Part shown: one piece after another, positions 50,004 to 58,983 of the stretch
How the letters are laid out: the number at the start of each line of letters is the position of its first letter
How positions within the stretch are numbered: position 1 is the first letter of the stretch
DNA from: Salinigranum marinum
GTDB taxonomy: Archaea; Halobacteriota; Halobacteria; Halobacteriales; Haloferacaceae
Length of the DNA stretch: 64,000 nucleotides
Direction: 5' to 3'
Assembly (NCBI RefSeq): GCF_024228675.1
Contig: NZ_CP100461.1
Span: 2,167,398 to 2,231,397 of the forward strand
Notes under the pieces: generated by a model
What the model was told of the DNA's origin: nothing
The model's database searches: none
The model's input: the letters and a program-made list of their open reading frames with translations, nothing else
Program-made: the position numbers and the translations under genes

Positions 50004-51008
50004 ATGCCCTCCCTCCGAACGCCGCTCACCCGACAGCTCGGTATCGACGTCCCTGTCGTCCAGGCTCCGATCGGGAGCGCGACGTCCCCAGCGCTCGCCG
50101 CCGCCGTCGCCGAGGCCGGCGGGCTCGGGACGCTCGCCGTGACCTGGCGCGACCCCGCGGACGTCCCCGCGGCCGTCGCGGCGACCCGCCGTCGGACCGA
50201 CGGCCCGGTCGGCGCGAACGTCGTCGTCGACCCCGGCGCCACGGCGACGCCGACGGACGCGCTGGTCGACGCCTGTCTCGACGCCGGCGTCGACGTGCTG
50301 TCGCTCTCGTTCGGTGACGCGACGCCCTACGTCGGCCGGGCGCACGACGCCGGCGTCGACGTGTGGGTGACCGTCGGGAGCGCGGCCGAGGCCCAGGAGG
50401 CCGTCGCCGCCGGCGCGGACGTCGTCGTGACGCAGGGAGTCGAGGCCGGGGGACATCTCCAGAGCGACGTGTCGACGATGGCGCTCGTCCCCCGCGTCGT
50501 CGACGCCGTCGACGTCCCGGTCGTCGCCGCGGGTGGGATCGGCGACGGGCGCGGACTCGCGGCCGTTCTCGCGCTCGGTGCCGACGCGGGGTGGCTCGGG
50601 ACGCGCTTCGTCGCCACCGAGGAGGCGCGTGCGCACACCCGGTACCGTCGACGGATCGTCTCGGCGGCCGAGACGGACACCGTCTCCGGGACGCCGTTCG
50701 ACGAAGGGTGGCCGGACGTTCCCCACCGCGTCCTCCGCAACGCCACCGTGGACGAGTGGGACGCGAGGGGTCGCCCACCCCGCGGCGAGCGGCCCGGCGA
50801 GGGCGACGTGGTCGCCCGGGTCGACGGGACGGACGTCCGGCGGTACGAGGACTCGCTCGCTAGCCCCGAGGCGACCGGTGACGTCGAGGCGCTGCCGCTG
50901 TACGCGGGACAGAGTAGCGGTCTCGTCTCGGACGTGCGGCCGGCGGAGACGGTCGTCGAGCGACTCGTCACGGAGGCGCGCGAGGCGCTCCGGAGCCTCC
51001 CCGGGTGA
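50004..51008 (+). CDS. Nitronate monooxygenase-like FMN enzyme
   Basis: A 334-residue TIM-barrel enzyme of the nitronate monooxygenase (2-nitropropane dioxygenase) family. It starts MPSLRTPLTRQLGIDVPVVQ and has APIGSATSPALAAAVAEAGG, then VVVTQGVEAGGHLQSDVSTM and VPVVAAGGIGDGRGLAAVLA, the FMN-phosphate binding loop, and LGADAGWLGTRFVATEEARA. Family members also include enoyl-ACP reductase FabK-like enzymes, so the substrate is not settled. It lies about 20 bases after the ppa T-run. Confidence 0.85.
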   Translation: MPSLRTPLTRQLGIDVPVVQAPIGSATSPALAAAVAEAGGLGTLAVTWRDPADVPAAVAATRRRTDGPVGANVVVDPGATATPTDALVDACLDAGVDVLSLSFGDATPYVGRAHDAGVDVWVTVGSAAEAQEAVAAGADVVVTQGVEAGGHLQSDVSTMALVPRVVDAVDVPVVAAGGIGDGRGLAAVLALGADAGWLGTRFVATEEARAHTRYRRRIVSAAETDTVSGTPFDEGWPDVPHRVLRNATVDEWDARGRPPRGERPGEGDVVARVDGTDVRRYEDSLASPEATGDVEALPLYAGQSSGLVSDVRPAETVVERLVTEAREALRSLPG

Positions 51009-51099
51009 GCGTATACCCACCGGTTATCACTCGGCTCGCTGTCGATAAATTATGCGCATGAGTAATCTTTAGTGGTTGGCCCCTCGATAGGGAGACGAG

Positions 51100-51228
51100 A
51101 TGGCAGCCAGACACCACCACCTCGGCATCGACCACCTGACGGTCGTCCCCGCCCCCGCGCCGGTGGGCGGCGGGAACGGCGGCGGGGAGAACGGGTCGAA
51201 GACCGAGACACGCGACCGAGACGCCTGA
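51100..51228 (+). CDS. 42-residue hypothetical protein
   Basis: The ATG at 51100 gives MAARHHHLGIDHLTVVPAPA, then a Gly/Asn/Glu-rich tail ending TRDRDA. A GTAATCTTTAG stretch about 35 bases before the ATG could be a promoter, and codon usage fits haloarchaeal DNA. It is small and His-rich at the N-terminus. Its reality is uncertain; it fills an otherwise empty 290-base gap between the oxygenase and rhomboid genes. Confidence 0.4.
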   Translation: MAARHHHLGIDHLTVVPAPAPVGGGNGGGENGSKTETRDRDA

Positions 51229-51295
51229 GTTGCGGTGTGTAGCGGTGGTGCGCGGAGGGCAATCCCTTTTACCGTCACGCCGTTAAGCGTGCGTA

Positions 51296-52219
51296 ATGGC
51301 GAAGTGTGACGAGTGCGGCAAACACGAGAACTTGCCGTACCAGTGTCGGCGCTGCGGGCAGACGTTCTGCGGCGAACACCGCCTCCCGGAGAACCACAGC
51401 TGTCCCGGGTTGAACGAGTGGGATGACCCCGCGGGCGTCTTCGAGAGCGACTTCGACGACTCGGTCGACAAGCGGGGCGGAGGGTCGAAAGGCGTGCTCG
51501 ACCGGCTCACGTCGATGGGCGGTCCGCTGGGGTACTTCCGCGGGAACATGAGCTACCTCTTTCTCGGGCTGATGTGGATCACGTTCGCGCTGCAGTTCTT
51601 CGTCTTTCCGCTCTTCGGCTTCGGTCCTCGCTCTGCAGTCTGGCAGGCCGTGTTCGTCCTCAGCCCCGACCACATCGTGTACGTCTGGACCTGGTTCACC
51701 TCGATCTTCGCCCACGGCGGCTTCACTCACATCGCGTTCAACAGCATCGCGCTGTACTTCTTCGGGCCGGTCGTCGAGCGGTACATCGACACCAAGCGGT
51801 TCACCGGGCTCTTCTTCGGCGCGGGGGTGCTCGCCGGGCTCGCACAGGTCGGGACGACGCTCCTCACCACGGGACCGTTCGGCCCCGGCGTGGTCGGCGC
51901 GTCGGGCGCGATCATGGGCGTTCTCGGGGTGCTCACGGTACTGAACCCGAACCTGAAGGTGTACCTGTACTTCATCATCCCCATGCCGCTGTGGGTGCTG
52001 ACGTTCGGCTTCGCGGCGTTCAGCCTCGTCGCCGGCTTCGGCGACTTCGGTGGTGCCGGGGCGCTCGGTGGCAACGTCGCTCACTTCGCTCACCTCGTCG
52101 GCCTCCTGGTCGGCCTCGCGTACGGCGGTCGCGTGAAGGGATCGGTCGGCGTCCCGCAGTCGCTCCAGTTCGGCGGGGGGCGGGGCGGGCCAGGCGGCCC
52201 CGGTCGCGGGCGCTTCTGA
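51296..52219 (+). CDS. Rhomboid intramembrane protease with zinc-finger N-domain
   Basis: A 307-residue protein. Residues 1-36 form an AN1-type zinc finger (CDECGKHENLPYQCRRCGQT, then CGEHRLPENHSC). Residues 83-285 hold six membrane segments of a rhomboid protease: WTWFTSIFAHGGFTHIAFNS (131-150), the Ser203 nucleophile in GVVGASGAIMGVL, and the catalytic His (His266) in HFAHLVGLLVG. The C-terminus is Gly-rich (GGGRGGPGGPGRGRF). A CTTTTACC promoter-like site is about 28 bases before the ATG. The endonuclease V gene follows after four bases. Confidence 0.92.
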   Translation: MAKCDECGKHENLPYQCRRCGQTFCGEHRLPENHSCPGLNEWDDPAGVFESDFDDSVDKRGGGSKGVLDRLTSMGGPLGYFRGNMSYLFLGLMWITFALQFFVFPLFGFGPRSAVWQAVFVLSPDHIVYVWTWFTSIFAHGGFTHIAFNSIALYFFGPVVERYIDTKRFTGLFFGAGVLAGLAQVGTTLLTTGPFGPGVVGASGAIMGVLGVLTVLNPNLKVYLYFIIPMPLWVLTFGFAAFSLVAGFGDFGGAGALGGNVAHFAHLVGLLVGLAYGGRVKGSVGVPQSLQFGGGRGGPGGPGRGRF

Positions 52220-52223
52220 ACCG

Positions 52224-53009
52224 ATGGAGCCCCGTTTTCCGCGCTATCTCCCGGACCCCGCCGCCTCGCGCGCGGAGATGGAATCCCTCCAGCGCGCCGT
52301 CGCGGACGCGGCCTCGTTCACCGACGAGTTCGCCTTCGACCCCGAGGGAGTCTGCGGCGACCGCAAGCAGACCACGCTCGATCTCGACCGCTCGTCGCGC
52401 GCGGACGGCCCCGTCGTCGCCGGGATCGACCAGGCGTTCCTCGACGACGCGGCGGTCAGCGCGGTCGTCTGCCTCCAAGACGGAGAGGTGATCGAACGCG
52501 TCCACGCGGTCTCGGCGCTCTCGATCCCGTACATCCCGGGCCTGCTGTCGTTCCGCGAGGGCGGACCCATCGTCGACGCGCTCGCCGAACTCGACACCGA
52601 CCCCGATCTGCTCTTCTTCGACGGGAGCGGCCGCATCCACTACCGGGAGGCCGGTCTCGCCACCCACATGGGCGTCGTCTTCGACCGACCGAGCGTCGGC
52701 ATCGCGAAGTCCCTGTTGTGTGGACGACCGCGTGAGTCCGTCGACGGCCGGCCCGAAGGGTGGCGGACGCCGATCCTCTCGAACGCCGACGTGGACACGC
52801 CCGACGGCCGCGTCATCGGCTACGCCGTCCAGTCGCGGCAGTACGAGTCGAGTCGGACGATCAATCCACTGTACGTCAGCCCCGGCCACCGGGTCGCCGC
52901 CGGGACGGCCGCAGACCTCGTCTCGTCGTGCTGTGCCGGCTACAAACTCCCCGAGCCGACCCGCCTCGCGGACGCGTACGCGGACGAAGTGAAAGCCGAT
53001 TACGAGTGA
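52224..53009 (+). CDS. nfi: Endonuclease V
   Basis: A 261-residue repair nuclease that cuts next to deaminated bases such as hypoxanthine in DNA. The pattern is visible: VVAGIDQAFLDDAAVSAVVC (about 69-88) with the first catalytic Asp, PYIPGLLSFREGGPIVDALA, LLFFDGSGRIHYREAGLATH (about 132-151), and VGIAKSLLCGRPRESVDG. The start is four bases after the rhomboid stop, so they are probably co-transcribed. The DNA at its stop is duplicated in tandem (see 52991-53041). Confidence 0.9.
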   Translation: MEPRFPRYLPDPAASRAEMESLQRAVADAASFTDEFAFDPEGVCGDRKQTTLDLDRSSRADGPVVAGIDQAFLDDAAVSAVVCLQDGEVIERVHAVSALSIPYIPGLLSFREGGPIVDALAELDTDPDLLFFDGSGRIHYREAGLATHMGVVFDRPSVGIAKSLLCGRPRESVDGRPEGWRTPILSNADVDTPDGRVIGYAVQSRQYESSRTINPLYVSPGHRVAAGTAADLVSSCCAGYKLPEPTRLADAYADEVKADYE

Positions 53010-53041
53010 ACGCCGACTCCGAGTGAACGCCGATTACGAGT
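52991..53041. repeat. 17-bp tandem triplication at the end of endonuclease V
   Basis: Three copies of a 17-base unit (GAACGCCGATTACGAGT, with small differences in the first two) run 52991-53007, 53008-53024 and 53025-53041. The first covers the last codons of the gene, KADYE. The unit is not a multiple of three, and a stop (TGA) follows each copy. Confidence 0.85.
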
Positions 53042-53147
53042 GAGGCGGCGAGCGGGGCGAACCGAGCGGGTCGGGCGAGACGGCCGGACTCGCGTTCGAT
53101 CCGCCCGGATCGGTGGCACTTAACTGTCCGCGTTCCGACGTACCGCC

Positions 53148-53975
53148 GTGCATCCAAAGACGGTTCTCATCACCGGTTGCTCGTCCGGGATCGGTCGCGC
53201 CACCGCCCTCGCCTTCCTCGACGAGGAGTGGGAGGTGTACGCCACGGCTCGCAACCCGGCGGACATCGAGACGCTGGGCGACCGCGGCTGCGACATCTCC
53301 ACGCTCGACGTCACCGACGACGAGGACGTCGAGCGCGTCGTCTCCCGGATCGTCGACGAGCACGGCCGCATCGACTGTCTCGTCAACAACGCCGGCTACG
53401 CCCAGTTCGGCCCCGTCGAGGACGTTCCTGTCGACCGGGTCCACGACCAGTTCGACGTCAACGTCTACGGTCCCCACCGCCTGACACGAGCCGTGCTCCC
53501 GCACATGCGCGAGCAGGAGGAGGGGACGATCGTCAACGTCTCCAGCGTCGCCGGCCGCCTCGCCATCCCCGGCGGTGGCGTCTACTGCGCCTCGAAGTTC
53601 GCCCTCGAAGCGATGAGCGACGCGCTCCGCGTCGAAGTCGACGACAAGGGGGTCGACGTCGTCCTGATCGAACCGGGGCCGGTCGACACCCAGTTCGACC
53701 AGCGCGCCGCCGACGAAGTCGACGGCGAACTCGACCGCTCGGAGGCGTACGACTCGTTCTACAAGGCGTTCGACGACAGCCAGGCCGTCAGCGGGGGCGG
53801 GTTCTGGGAGGAGACCCCCGAACGGGTCGCCGAGGATATCGTCAACGCGGCGTCGGCGACGAAGCCCGCCGCCCGGTACCCCGTCGGGACCGTCGCCCGC
53901 GTGGGCGTGCTGGCACGGTTCGTCCCCGACTCGCTCCGCGACAAGGCGTTCGGCCTGGTTCGAAAGCTCTCCTGA
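53148..53975 (+). CDS. Short-chain dehydrogenase/reductase
   Basis: A 275-residue classical SDR from a GTG at 53148 (MHPKTVLITGCSSGIGRATA). It has the NAD(P) motif TGCSSGIG (about 9-16), NNAGYAQFGPVEDV, the active-site Ser and YxxxK in GGGVYCASKFALEAM, and a C-terminal GRVARVG-like tail. A substrate cannot be assigned. The region between it and nfi is only about 140 bases and holds the repeat above. The start lies after a TTAACTG promoter-like stretch. Confidence 0.85.
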   Translation: MHPKTVLITGCSSGIGRATALAFLDEEWEVYATARNPADIETLGDRGCDISTLDVTDDEDVERVVSRIVDEHGRIDCLVNNAGYAQFGPVEDVPVDRVHDQFDVNVYGPHRLTRAVLPHMREQEEGTIVNVSSVAGRLAIPGGGVYCASKFALEAMSDALRVEVDDKGVDVVLIEPGPVDTQFDQRAADEVDGELDRSEAYDSFYKAFDDSQAVSGGGFWEETPERVAEDIVNAASATKPAARYPVGTVARVGVLARFVPDSLRDKAFGLVRKLS

Positions 53976-54271
53976 ACGCCCAAACGACTAGGTTGCCGAC
54001 GCCTCATCCGCGGTCGGACCCCACCGACGGGTACCGCAGTCGACGCGCGTCGGGTGCCGACTACGTCCCCTGTCGTCGGCAGTCGCGTGCGATCGGTCCG
54101 CTCGCTTCCGACCGAATTGTCCGCTTGACCCGCACCTGAAGACGCGGGTATGCGCTCGCACTATGTATCAGGCGGCAGTCCCTCTCGGGTCTCGGACACA
54201 CGAAAAACATGTATCCGGCGGTCAAGCCCCGGGGAATTCTCCTCGACAGCCTGTAAAGAACTCGATCTGCG

Positions 54272-54466
54272 ATGGGCTGGTTCCTCCGTGACACGGCAGG
54301 TATCGCGATGGTGCTCGCGATCACGTTTGCAGCCGCGAGAGCCGTCGAAGGAATCGCTCAGGGGTTGATCGCATCGGCAGACGTGGTCGTCGCGTTGCTC
54401 TGGATCGGCAATTTCGTTCTCCGTGGCGACACGGACGCTATGCGAACACCAGAAACGAATAGTTGA
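54272..54466 (+). CDS. Small membrane protein of unknown role
   Basis: The ATG at 54272 gives MGWFLRDTAGIAMVLAITFA, with two hydrophobic segments (about 8-25 and 33-50) and a short polar tail (RGDTDAMRTPETNS), 64 residues in all. It could be a small membrane peptide; no homologue is known to me. The 296 bases before it (53976-54271) have no gene I can support. Confidence 0.4.
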   Translation: MGWFLRDTAGIAMVLAITFAAARAVEGIAQGLIASADVVVALLWIGNFVLRGDTDAMRTPETNS

Positions 54467-54594
54467 CTGCCGATCCGGAGGTCGTTGCCGACAGGTCCCT
54501 CGGTCGATCAATGGGACCTGCGTGCCGAGTTCGCGCGCCGTGTTCAGCGCAGTCCCTCGAACGCGTCCCGGACGGAAGTCGCTCTGCGCGTCGC

Positions 54595-55893
54595 TCACCG
54601 CAGACAGGCCGCGACGACTCTGAGAGCCGCCTCGCCCTGCACCTCGTCGGCCAGCAGGGGGACACGTTTGACGTCGTGTCCCCGGAAGAGCTCCATCGCC
54701 TCCGACAGCGCCCCCTGCTGGACCTTCCAGCGGCGCTGACAGAACTCACAGTGCTCCAGGTCGGGCGAGACGACCCACCCGGCGTCGACGTCGCTCGTGA
54801 CGTCGGCCAGATTCTCCATCACCTGGTTCACAACCACCGTCTGCACGGGGATTCCGAACTCGTCCAGCCGTCTGACGAGTCGCTCGGATTCGAGGACGCT
54901 CATCTTCTCGGGCACCATCACCACGCGGAAATCCGTGCGGGCGGGGTCCCGGAGCACCTCGCGGAGCCGCTCGATTCGCTCGGCGAGGTCCTCCAGTTCG
55001 GCCATCGGCCGCTCCGCGTCCGACCCGCCGCCGAACATCCCCTTGATGCCGTCCATCAGCCCGGAGAACTGCTCGCGCATCCGCAGCAGGCGGCCGACCA
55101 TCGAGTCCATCACCTCGGGGAGTTCGAGCAGGCGGAGCGTGTGGCCCGTCGGTGCCGTGTCGACGACGACGCGGTCGAACCGCGGGTCGTCGAGATACTC
55201 CAACAGCTGTTGCATCGCCGCCGCCTCGTCCGCGCCGGGCATCGGCCCGCTCAGCGGGGAGTCCCCCCCGAGGAGGTCGCCGAGGCCGCCCATCCCCATC
55301 GGGCCGCCGTCGCCACCCGCAAACGGGTTCCCCGTCGCGTCCGCTCCGGTGAAGGGGTTGTCCTCGGCGTCGGCGCTGGCATCGTCGGTAAAGGGGTTCT
55401 CGTCGCTCCCGGAGACGCCGCCCGGGCCGGCGGTCGCACCCGTCGGGCCCGTCCCGTCGTCGGGGCCGAAGCCAGGGTCGAACTCGCCGCCGGCGAACGG
55501 TCCCGCCGCGACGCTGTCGGGGTCGATCTCGGCGGCGTACAGCGGCACGTCGTCGCGGACCCGCGTCGGCTGTGCCGGGATGGCCACCTCGAGCGTGTCC
55601 GACAGCGAGTGGGCCGGGTCGGTCGAGACGACGAGCGTGGCCGTTCCCGCGGCCGCGGAGGCGAGCGCCGTCGCGGCGGCCATCGTCGTCTTGCCGACGC
55701 CGCCCTTGCCGCCGTAGAGGACGTACTCGGGCGCGTCGACCCCGACGGGCAGGTCGGCGTCGGCGTCCTCGATCGAGTCGGTCTCTACGTCGATCGACTC
55801 GCCGTCCGCGTCGTGCCCGTGCGCCTCGTCGCCCGCGTCGCCCTCGTCGGCGGCGTCGACGGAGTCGACCGGTTCGACGTCGATGTTCGTCAT
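54595..55893 (-). CDS. ArsA/GET3-type ATPase with NPF-rich insertion
   Basis: A 432-residue dimeric ATPase. The P-loop is GGKGGVGKTTM (61-71) preceded by a 50-residue acidic extension. VVDTAPTGHTLRLLELP supplies the switch and CEFCQRRW (near the end) a metal-binding pair typical of GET3. A 90-residue insertion (about 125-215) holds three NPF motifs (166, 179, 189) in an acidic, Gly-rich stretch with PMGMGGLGDLLGG, suggesting a flexible binding arm. Members insert tail-anchored proteins or act on arsenite; no ars genes are nearby. The aminotransferase gene lies about 50 bases upstream on the same strand. Confidence 0.88.
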   Translation of the reverse strand: MTNIDVEPVDSVDAADEGDAGDEAHGHDADGESIDVETDSIEDADADLPVGVDAPEYVLYGGKGGVGKTTMAAATALASAAAGTATLVVSTDPAHSLSDTLEVAIPAQPTRVRDDVPLYAAEIDPDSVAAGPFAGGEFDPGFGPDDGTGPTGATAGPGGVSGSDENPFTDDASADAEDNPFTGADATGNPFAGGDGGPMGMGGLGDLLGGDSPLSGPMPGADEAAAMQQLLEYLDDPRFDRVVVDTAPTGHTLRLLELPEVMDSMVGRLLRMREQFSGLMDGIKGMFGGGSDAERPMAELEDLAERIERLREVLRDPARTDFRVVMVPEKMSVLESERLVRRLDEFGIPVQTVVVNQVMENLADVTSDVDAGWVVSPDLEHCEFCQRRWKVQQGALSEAMELFRGHDVKRVPLLADEVQGEAALRVVAACLR

Positions 55894-55942
55894 ACGCGCT
55901 CTCTGCCGTCGAGCCTTGTGTACCCGTCGGTCCCGCGGAGGC

Positions 55943-57043
55943 TCACGCGAAGTACGCCGCCAGTCGCTCGGCGGCCTCCTCGGCGCGCGGCGTACAGAGC
56001 GCGAAGCGGATCCACTCGTCGCGAGCCTCCCCGAAGGCCTCGCCGGGCATCCCCGCGACGCCGCCGTCGTCGATGAGCGCCTTCACGTTCTCCATCGTCC
56101 CGGGGAAGCCGTCGAAGCGCGCGAGCACGTAGAACGCCCCCTCGGGCCGGGAGTAGTCGGCCCCGGCGGCGTCGAGGGCGTCACAGAACGCGTCGATCCG
56201 GGTCCGGAGCGTGTCGCGGACGTTCTCGTGGTACGCCGGGCCGGTGGCTTCGAGCGCGCTGAGGACGGCCGCCTGCGAGGGCCGACTCCCGGTCACGTTG
56301 ACGAGCATGTGCCGGGTCTTGGCTTTCTCGGCCAGCGGCTCGGGAAACACCGAGTAGCCGACCCGAAAGCCCGTGATCCCGAACGTCTTCGAGTACGAGG
56401 AGGTGACCACTCGGTTCGGGGAGTCGACCGTGAGCGCGGACTCGAACCGCCCCGAGAAGTCGAAGTGGTCGTACACCTCGTCGACGAGGAAGAGCGCGTC
56501 GTGGGCTTCGGCGAGGCCGGCGAGTTCCTCGATCGTCTCGCGGGGGTACACCGCCCCCGTGGGGTTGTTCGGTGTGTTGACCACGATGCAGGCCGTCTCG
56601 TCGGTGATCGCCGCGCGCATCGCGTCCATGTCGAGGTGGCCGTCCTCGTGGACGGGGACCGTGGTGGCCGTGCCGCCGAGCATCTGCGCCTTGCCGGGGT
56701 AGTAGGGGTAGACGGGATCGGTGAGAACGAACTCGTCGCCCGCGTCGCGCTCCATCGCCCGGGCCATCGCGAGGTAGTTCGCCTCGCCGCCGCCGTTGGT
56801 GACGATCACGCGCGCGGGGTCGACGTCGCGCCGGGCGGCGATCTCCTCGCGGAGGTCGCGGAGCCCGTCGCTCGGCGGGTACTGGAACGCTTCGGTGGGA
56901 GCGTCGGCGTACTCGTGCAACCCGTCGCGGAGGGCCGCCGGCGGGTCCCAGTCGGGGTTGCCGCTCACCATGTCGACGACGTCTCGGTCCGCCCGGTGGG
57001 CGTACTGGATGACGTGGAAGAACAGGGGCTCGTCGTAGTCCAT
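55943..57043 (-). CDS. Class I/II PLP-dependent aminotransferase
   Basis: A 366-residue enzyme from the ATG at 57043 (MDYDEPLFFHVIQYAHRADR); further upstream the frame is open but not conserved. PLP-binding residues are visible: NGGGEANYLAMARAMERDAG, VNTPNNPTGAVYPRETIEEL, DEVYDHFDFSGRFESALT, and the Lys in SSYSKTFGITGFRVGY. The C-terminus is EGAFYVLARFDGFPGTMENV. Substrate unknown; aspartate- or branched-chain-type. It is followed by the ArsA gene on the same strand. Confidence 0.88.
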   Translation of the reverse strand: MDYDEPLFFHVIQYAHRADRDVVDMVSGNPDWDPPAALRDGLHEYADAPTEAFQYPPSDGLRDLREEIAARRDVDPARVIVTNGGGEANYLAMARAMERDAGDEFVLTDPVYPYYPGKAQMLGGTATTVPVHEDGHLDMDAMRAAITDETACIVVNTPNNPTGAVYPRETIEELAGLAEAHDALFLVDEVYDHFDFSGRFESALTVDSPNRVVTSSYSKTFGITGFRVGYSVFPEPLAEKAKTRHMLVNVTGSRPSQAAVLSALEATGPAYHENVRDTLRTRIDAFCDALDAAGADYSRPEGAFYVLARFDGFPGTMENVKALIDDGGVAGMPGEAFGEARDEWIRFALCTPRAEEAAERLAAYFA

Positions 57044-57128
57044 ACCCCCCGATAGCAACCGAGGGTGTTGGTGTTTTCGTCCTCGCGCCGCGGGCGACAC
57101 ACCGAGACGACGACCGACCCTTCGTGGG

Positions 57129-58142
57129 TCAGTCCGCCGAACAGTCCGTGACGGTGTTTCGCACGACGTTGTCAGTCGAATCCGCGTCGATCCGGAACTC
57201 CTCACCCACGTCACACAGCCGGGTCCGCACGATCCGGTTCCGGTCCGCGTCGGTGAGTTGGACGCCGACCTCGTAGTCGGTGATCCGGTTCCGGACGAGC
57301 GTGTTGCGGTCGGCCGACGTGAGCGCGATCCCCGTCTGCTCGTCGGCTTCGATCCGGTTGCCCCGCAGGGAGTTTCGGTCGGCGTCCGAGAGTTCGATCC
57401 CGACGCCGTTGCCGAGGACGTCGTTGTCCTGGAGTTCGTTTCGCTCGGAGTCGCGAACGGTGACGCCGGTCGTGCTCACCTCACCGTTGATCGTGTTGTC
57501 GACGAGGCGGTTGCGGTTCGAGTTGACGAGAAGGACGTTCTCGTCTTCGGTGTCGGTCTCGTTGCCCGATAGCGTGTTCCCGTTGGAGTCACGGAGCGTG
57601 ATCGTCTCCACGCCCACGAGCGTGCTGTCGAGGACGCGGTTGTTGTCGGATCGCTCCAGGGTGAGCGCGCTCCCCTCCCTGGTTTTCGTGTTGTTGCGGA
57701 GGACGTTCCGGTTGGCGTCGGTGAGCGTGAAACCGTCCTCGCCGACGGTGCTGTCGACGACCCGGCAGCCGTCGACCGACTCGAGGGTGACCCCGCTGCC
57801 GACGAAGTCGATCGGCCCGCCGATGTTCCGGACGGTCACGCGGTCGGCGAGAACCGTCGTGCGGTTGACGCGGTTGCCGTCGGCGTCCAGCCGGACGTTG
57901 CTGGCGGTGATCTCCACGCAGTCGGTGTCCGCGTCCAGCGTGTACCGTCCGGACTGGTCGAAGACGAGACAGTCGCTCGAGGAGGAGGACTGCCCGCGCG
58001 CCGGGCGGACTCCCGCCAGCGCCAACCCGGCGACACCGACGGCACGAATCGCCTGCCGCCGGGTCCGTGTCGGCCGTGTCGACTCCGCTCCGGCGGCCCG
58101 TTCCGTTGGGCCGATCGAAGCGTCGGAGTTGGTGTGGTCCAT
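57129..58142 (-). CDS. Tat-exported right-handed beta-helix protein
   Basis: A 337-residue protein from the ATG at 58142 (MDHTNSDASIGPTERAAGAE). A Tat signal (TRTRRQAIRAVGVAGLALAG) is followed by a repetitive beta-helix (NosD/PbH1 type): the ASNVRLDADGNRV, DANRNVLRNNTKT, SNGNTLSGNETDT, DSERNELQDNDVL, DADRNSLRGNRIE and SADRNTLVRNRIT units recur every 22-25 residues. Such proteins lie outside the cell and bind or cut polysaccharide, or only coat surfaces. Cysteines at about 68, 86, 121 and two at the end may form disulfides. The palindrome at 58176 is just upstream. Confidence 0.8.
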   Translation of the reverse strand: MDHTNSDASIGPTERAAGAESTRPTRTRRQAIRAVGVAGLALAGVRPARGQSSSSSDCLVFDQSGRYTLDADTDCVEITASNVRLDADGNRVNRTTVLADRVTVRNIGGPIDFVGSGVTLESVDGCRVVDSTVGEDGFTLTDANRNVLRNNTKTREGSALTLERSDNNRVLDSTLVGVETITLRDSNGNTLSGNETDTEDENVLLVNSNRNRLVDNTINGEVSTTGVTVRDSERNELQDNDVLGNGVGIELSDADRNSLRGNRIEADEQTGIALTSADRNTLVRNRITDYEVGVQLTDADRNRIVRTRLCDVGEEFRIDADSTDNVVRNTVTDCSAD

Positions 58143-58175
58143 GACCGCACGGACGCGGACCGGACGGATTGTTAT

Positions 58176-58187
58176 CATAACGTTATG
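58176..58187. promoter_or_regulatory. 12-bp perfect palindrome CATAACGTTATG
   Basis: A perfect palindrome, 34 bases upstream of the beta-helix gene start and at the edge of its AT-rich promoter region. It overlaps the usual TATA/BRE position and could be a repressor site. No second copy was seen in the window. Confidence 0.4.
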
Positions 58188-58390
58188 GCCAGCTTGCTGT
58201 GCGGCTAAGTCATGTCAACTCTCGAGATAGTCTGGCAACCGCAGATCGGTCGGGGTCGGAGCGGCGCGCGGCCGCTGGCTAGGAACCGCGTACCGACAGT
58301 CGCTTCCATCGAAGCGCGAACGCAGGTCGAGGCGACCGCGCGGCCGGTCGGGACGAAACGCTTGAGTCCCCCGCGGGGACACGAACAGTC

Positions 58391-58933
58391 GTGAACAAGA
58401 AGGGCCACGTGCTGAACGCGGTACTGCTCGGGGTCGGACTGGGCGTTATCCTCACCGTCGACCCGACGACGCGAGCCACGACCGACGTCGTCGTCGACGG
58501 CCTCGCCCGCGTGGTCGAACTGTCGGTGCCCGTGACCCTCGGCGCGCTCTTTCCGGATGTCGATACGGCCTTCGGTAAGCACCGCAAAACCCTCCACAAC
58601 CTGCCCGTGCTCGGGGTCTTTCTCCTCTTCCCCGTGTTCTTCGGCAACCTCCAGTTCGTCTGGATCGGGATCGCCACGCACTACCTCCTCGACGTGGTTG
58701 GGAGCCGCCGCGGGATCGCGCTGTTTTACCCCCTCTCGAAGACGGAGTACAACCTGCCGACCGGCGTGACGACGAGCCACAGACACGCCGACGCGGTCAC
58801 CGTCGTCATCACCGTCGTCGAACTCGGCGTCCTCGGCGGGATCCACTACCTCGCGTTCCCGCTCGACGCGGGCGTCTCCGGCCTCCAGGAGACCGTGATG
58901 GCCTCGCTCGCGTCGCTCGCGCTTCTGGTCTGA
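58391..58933 (+). CDS. YdjM-like membrane-bound metal-dependent hydrolase
   Basis: A 180-residue membrane protein with a GTG start at 58391 (MNKKGHVLNAVLLGVGLGVI). The conserved core LGALFPDVDTAFGKHRKTLH, THYLLDVVGSRRGIALFYPL and TTSHRHADAVTVVITVVELG is that of the YdjM (LexA-regulated) family, whose His and Asp pattern suggests a metal-bound hydrolase. Four hydrophobic segments are visible. It is divergent from the beta-helix gene, with about 240 bases between them. Substrate unknown. Confidence 0.8.
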   Translation: MNKKGHVLNAVLLGVGLGVILTVDPTTRATTDVVVDGLARVVELSVPVTLGALFPDVDTAFGKHRKTLHNLPVLGVFLLFPVFFGNLQFVWIGIATHYLLDVVGSRRGIALFYPLSKTEYNLPTGVTTSHRHADAVTVVITVVELGVLGGIHYLAFPLDAGVSGLQETVMASLASLALLV

Positions 58934-58983
58934 CCCCGGCCGGGCCTCGGCTCACGCTCGCGTCGGCCCCGACGCCCGCCGGG

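Noticed and set aside
50004-51008. Pathway gene for nitroalkane breakdown
   Set aside because: The FMN-barrel family covers several substrates, so only the family name is kept.
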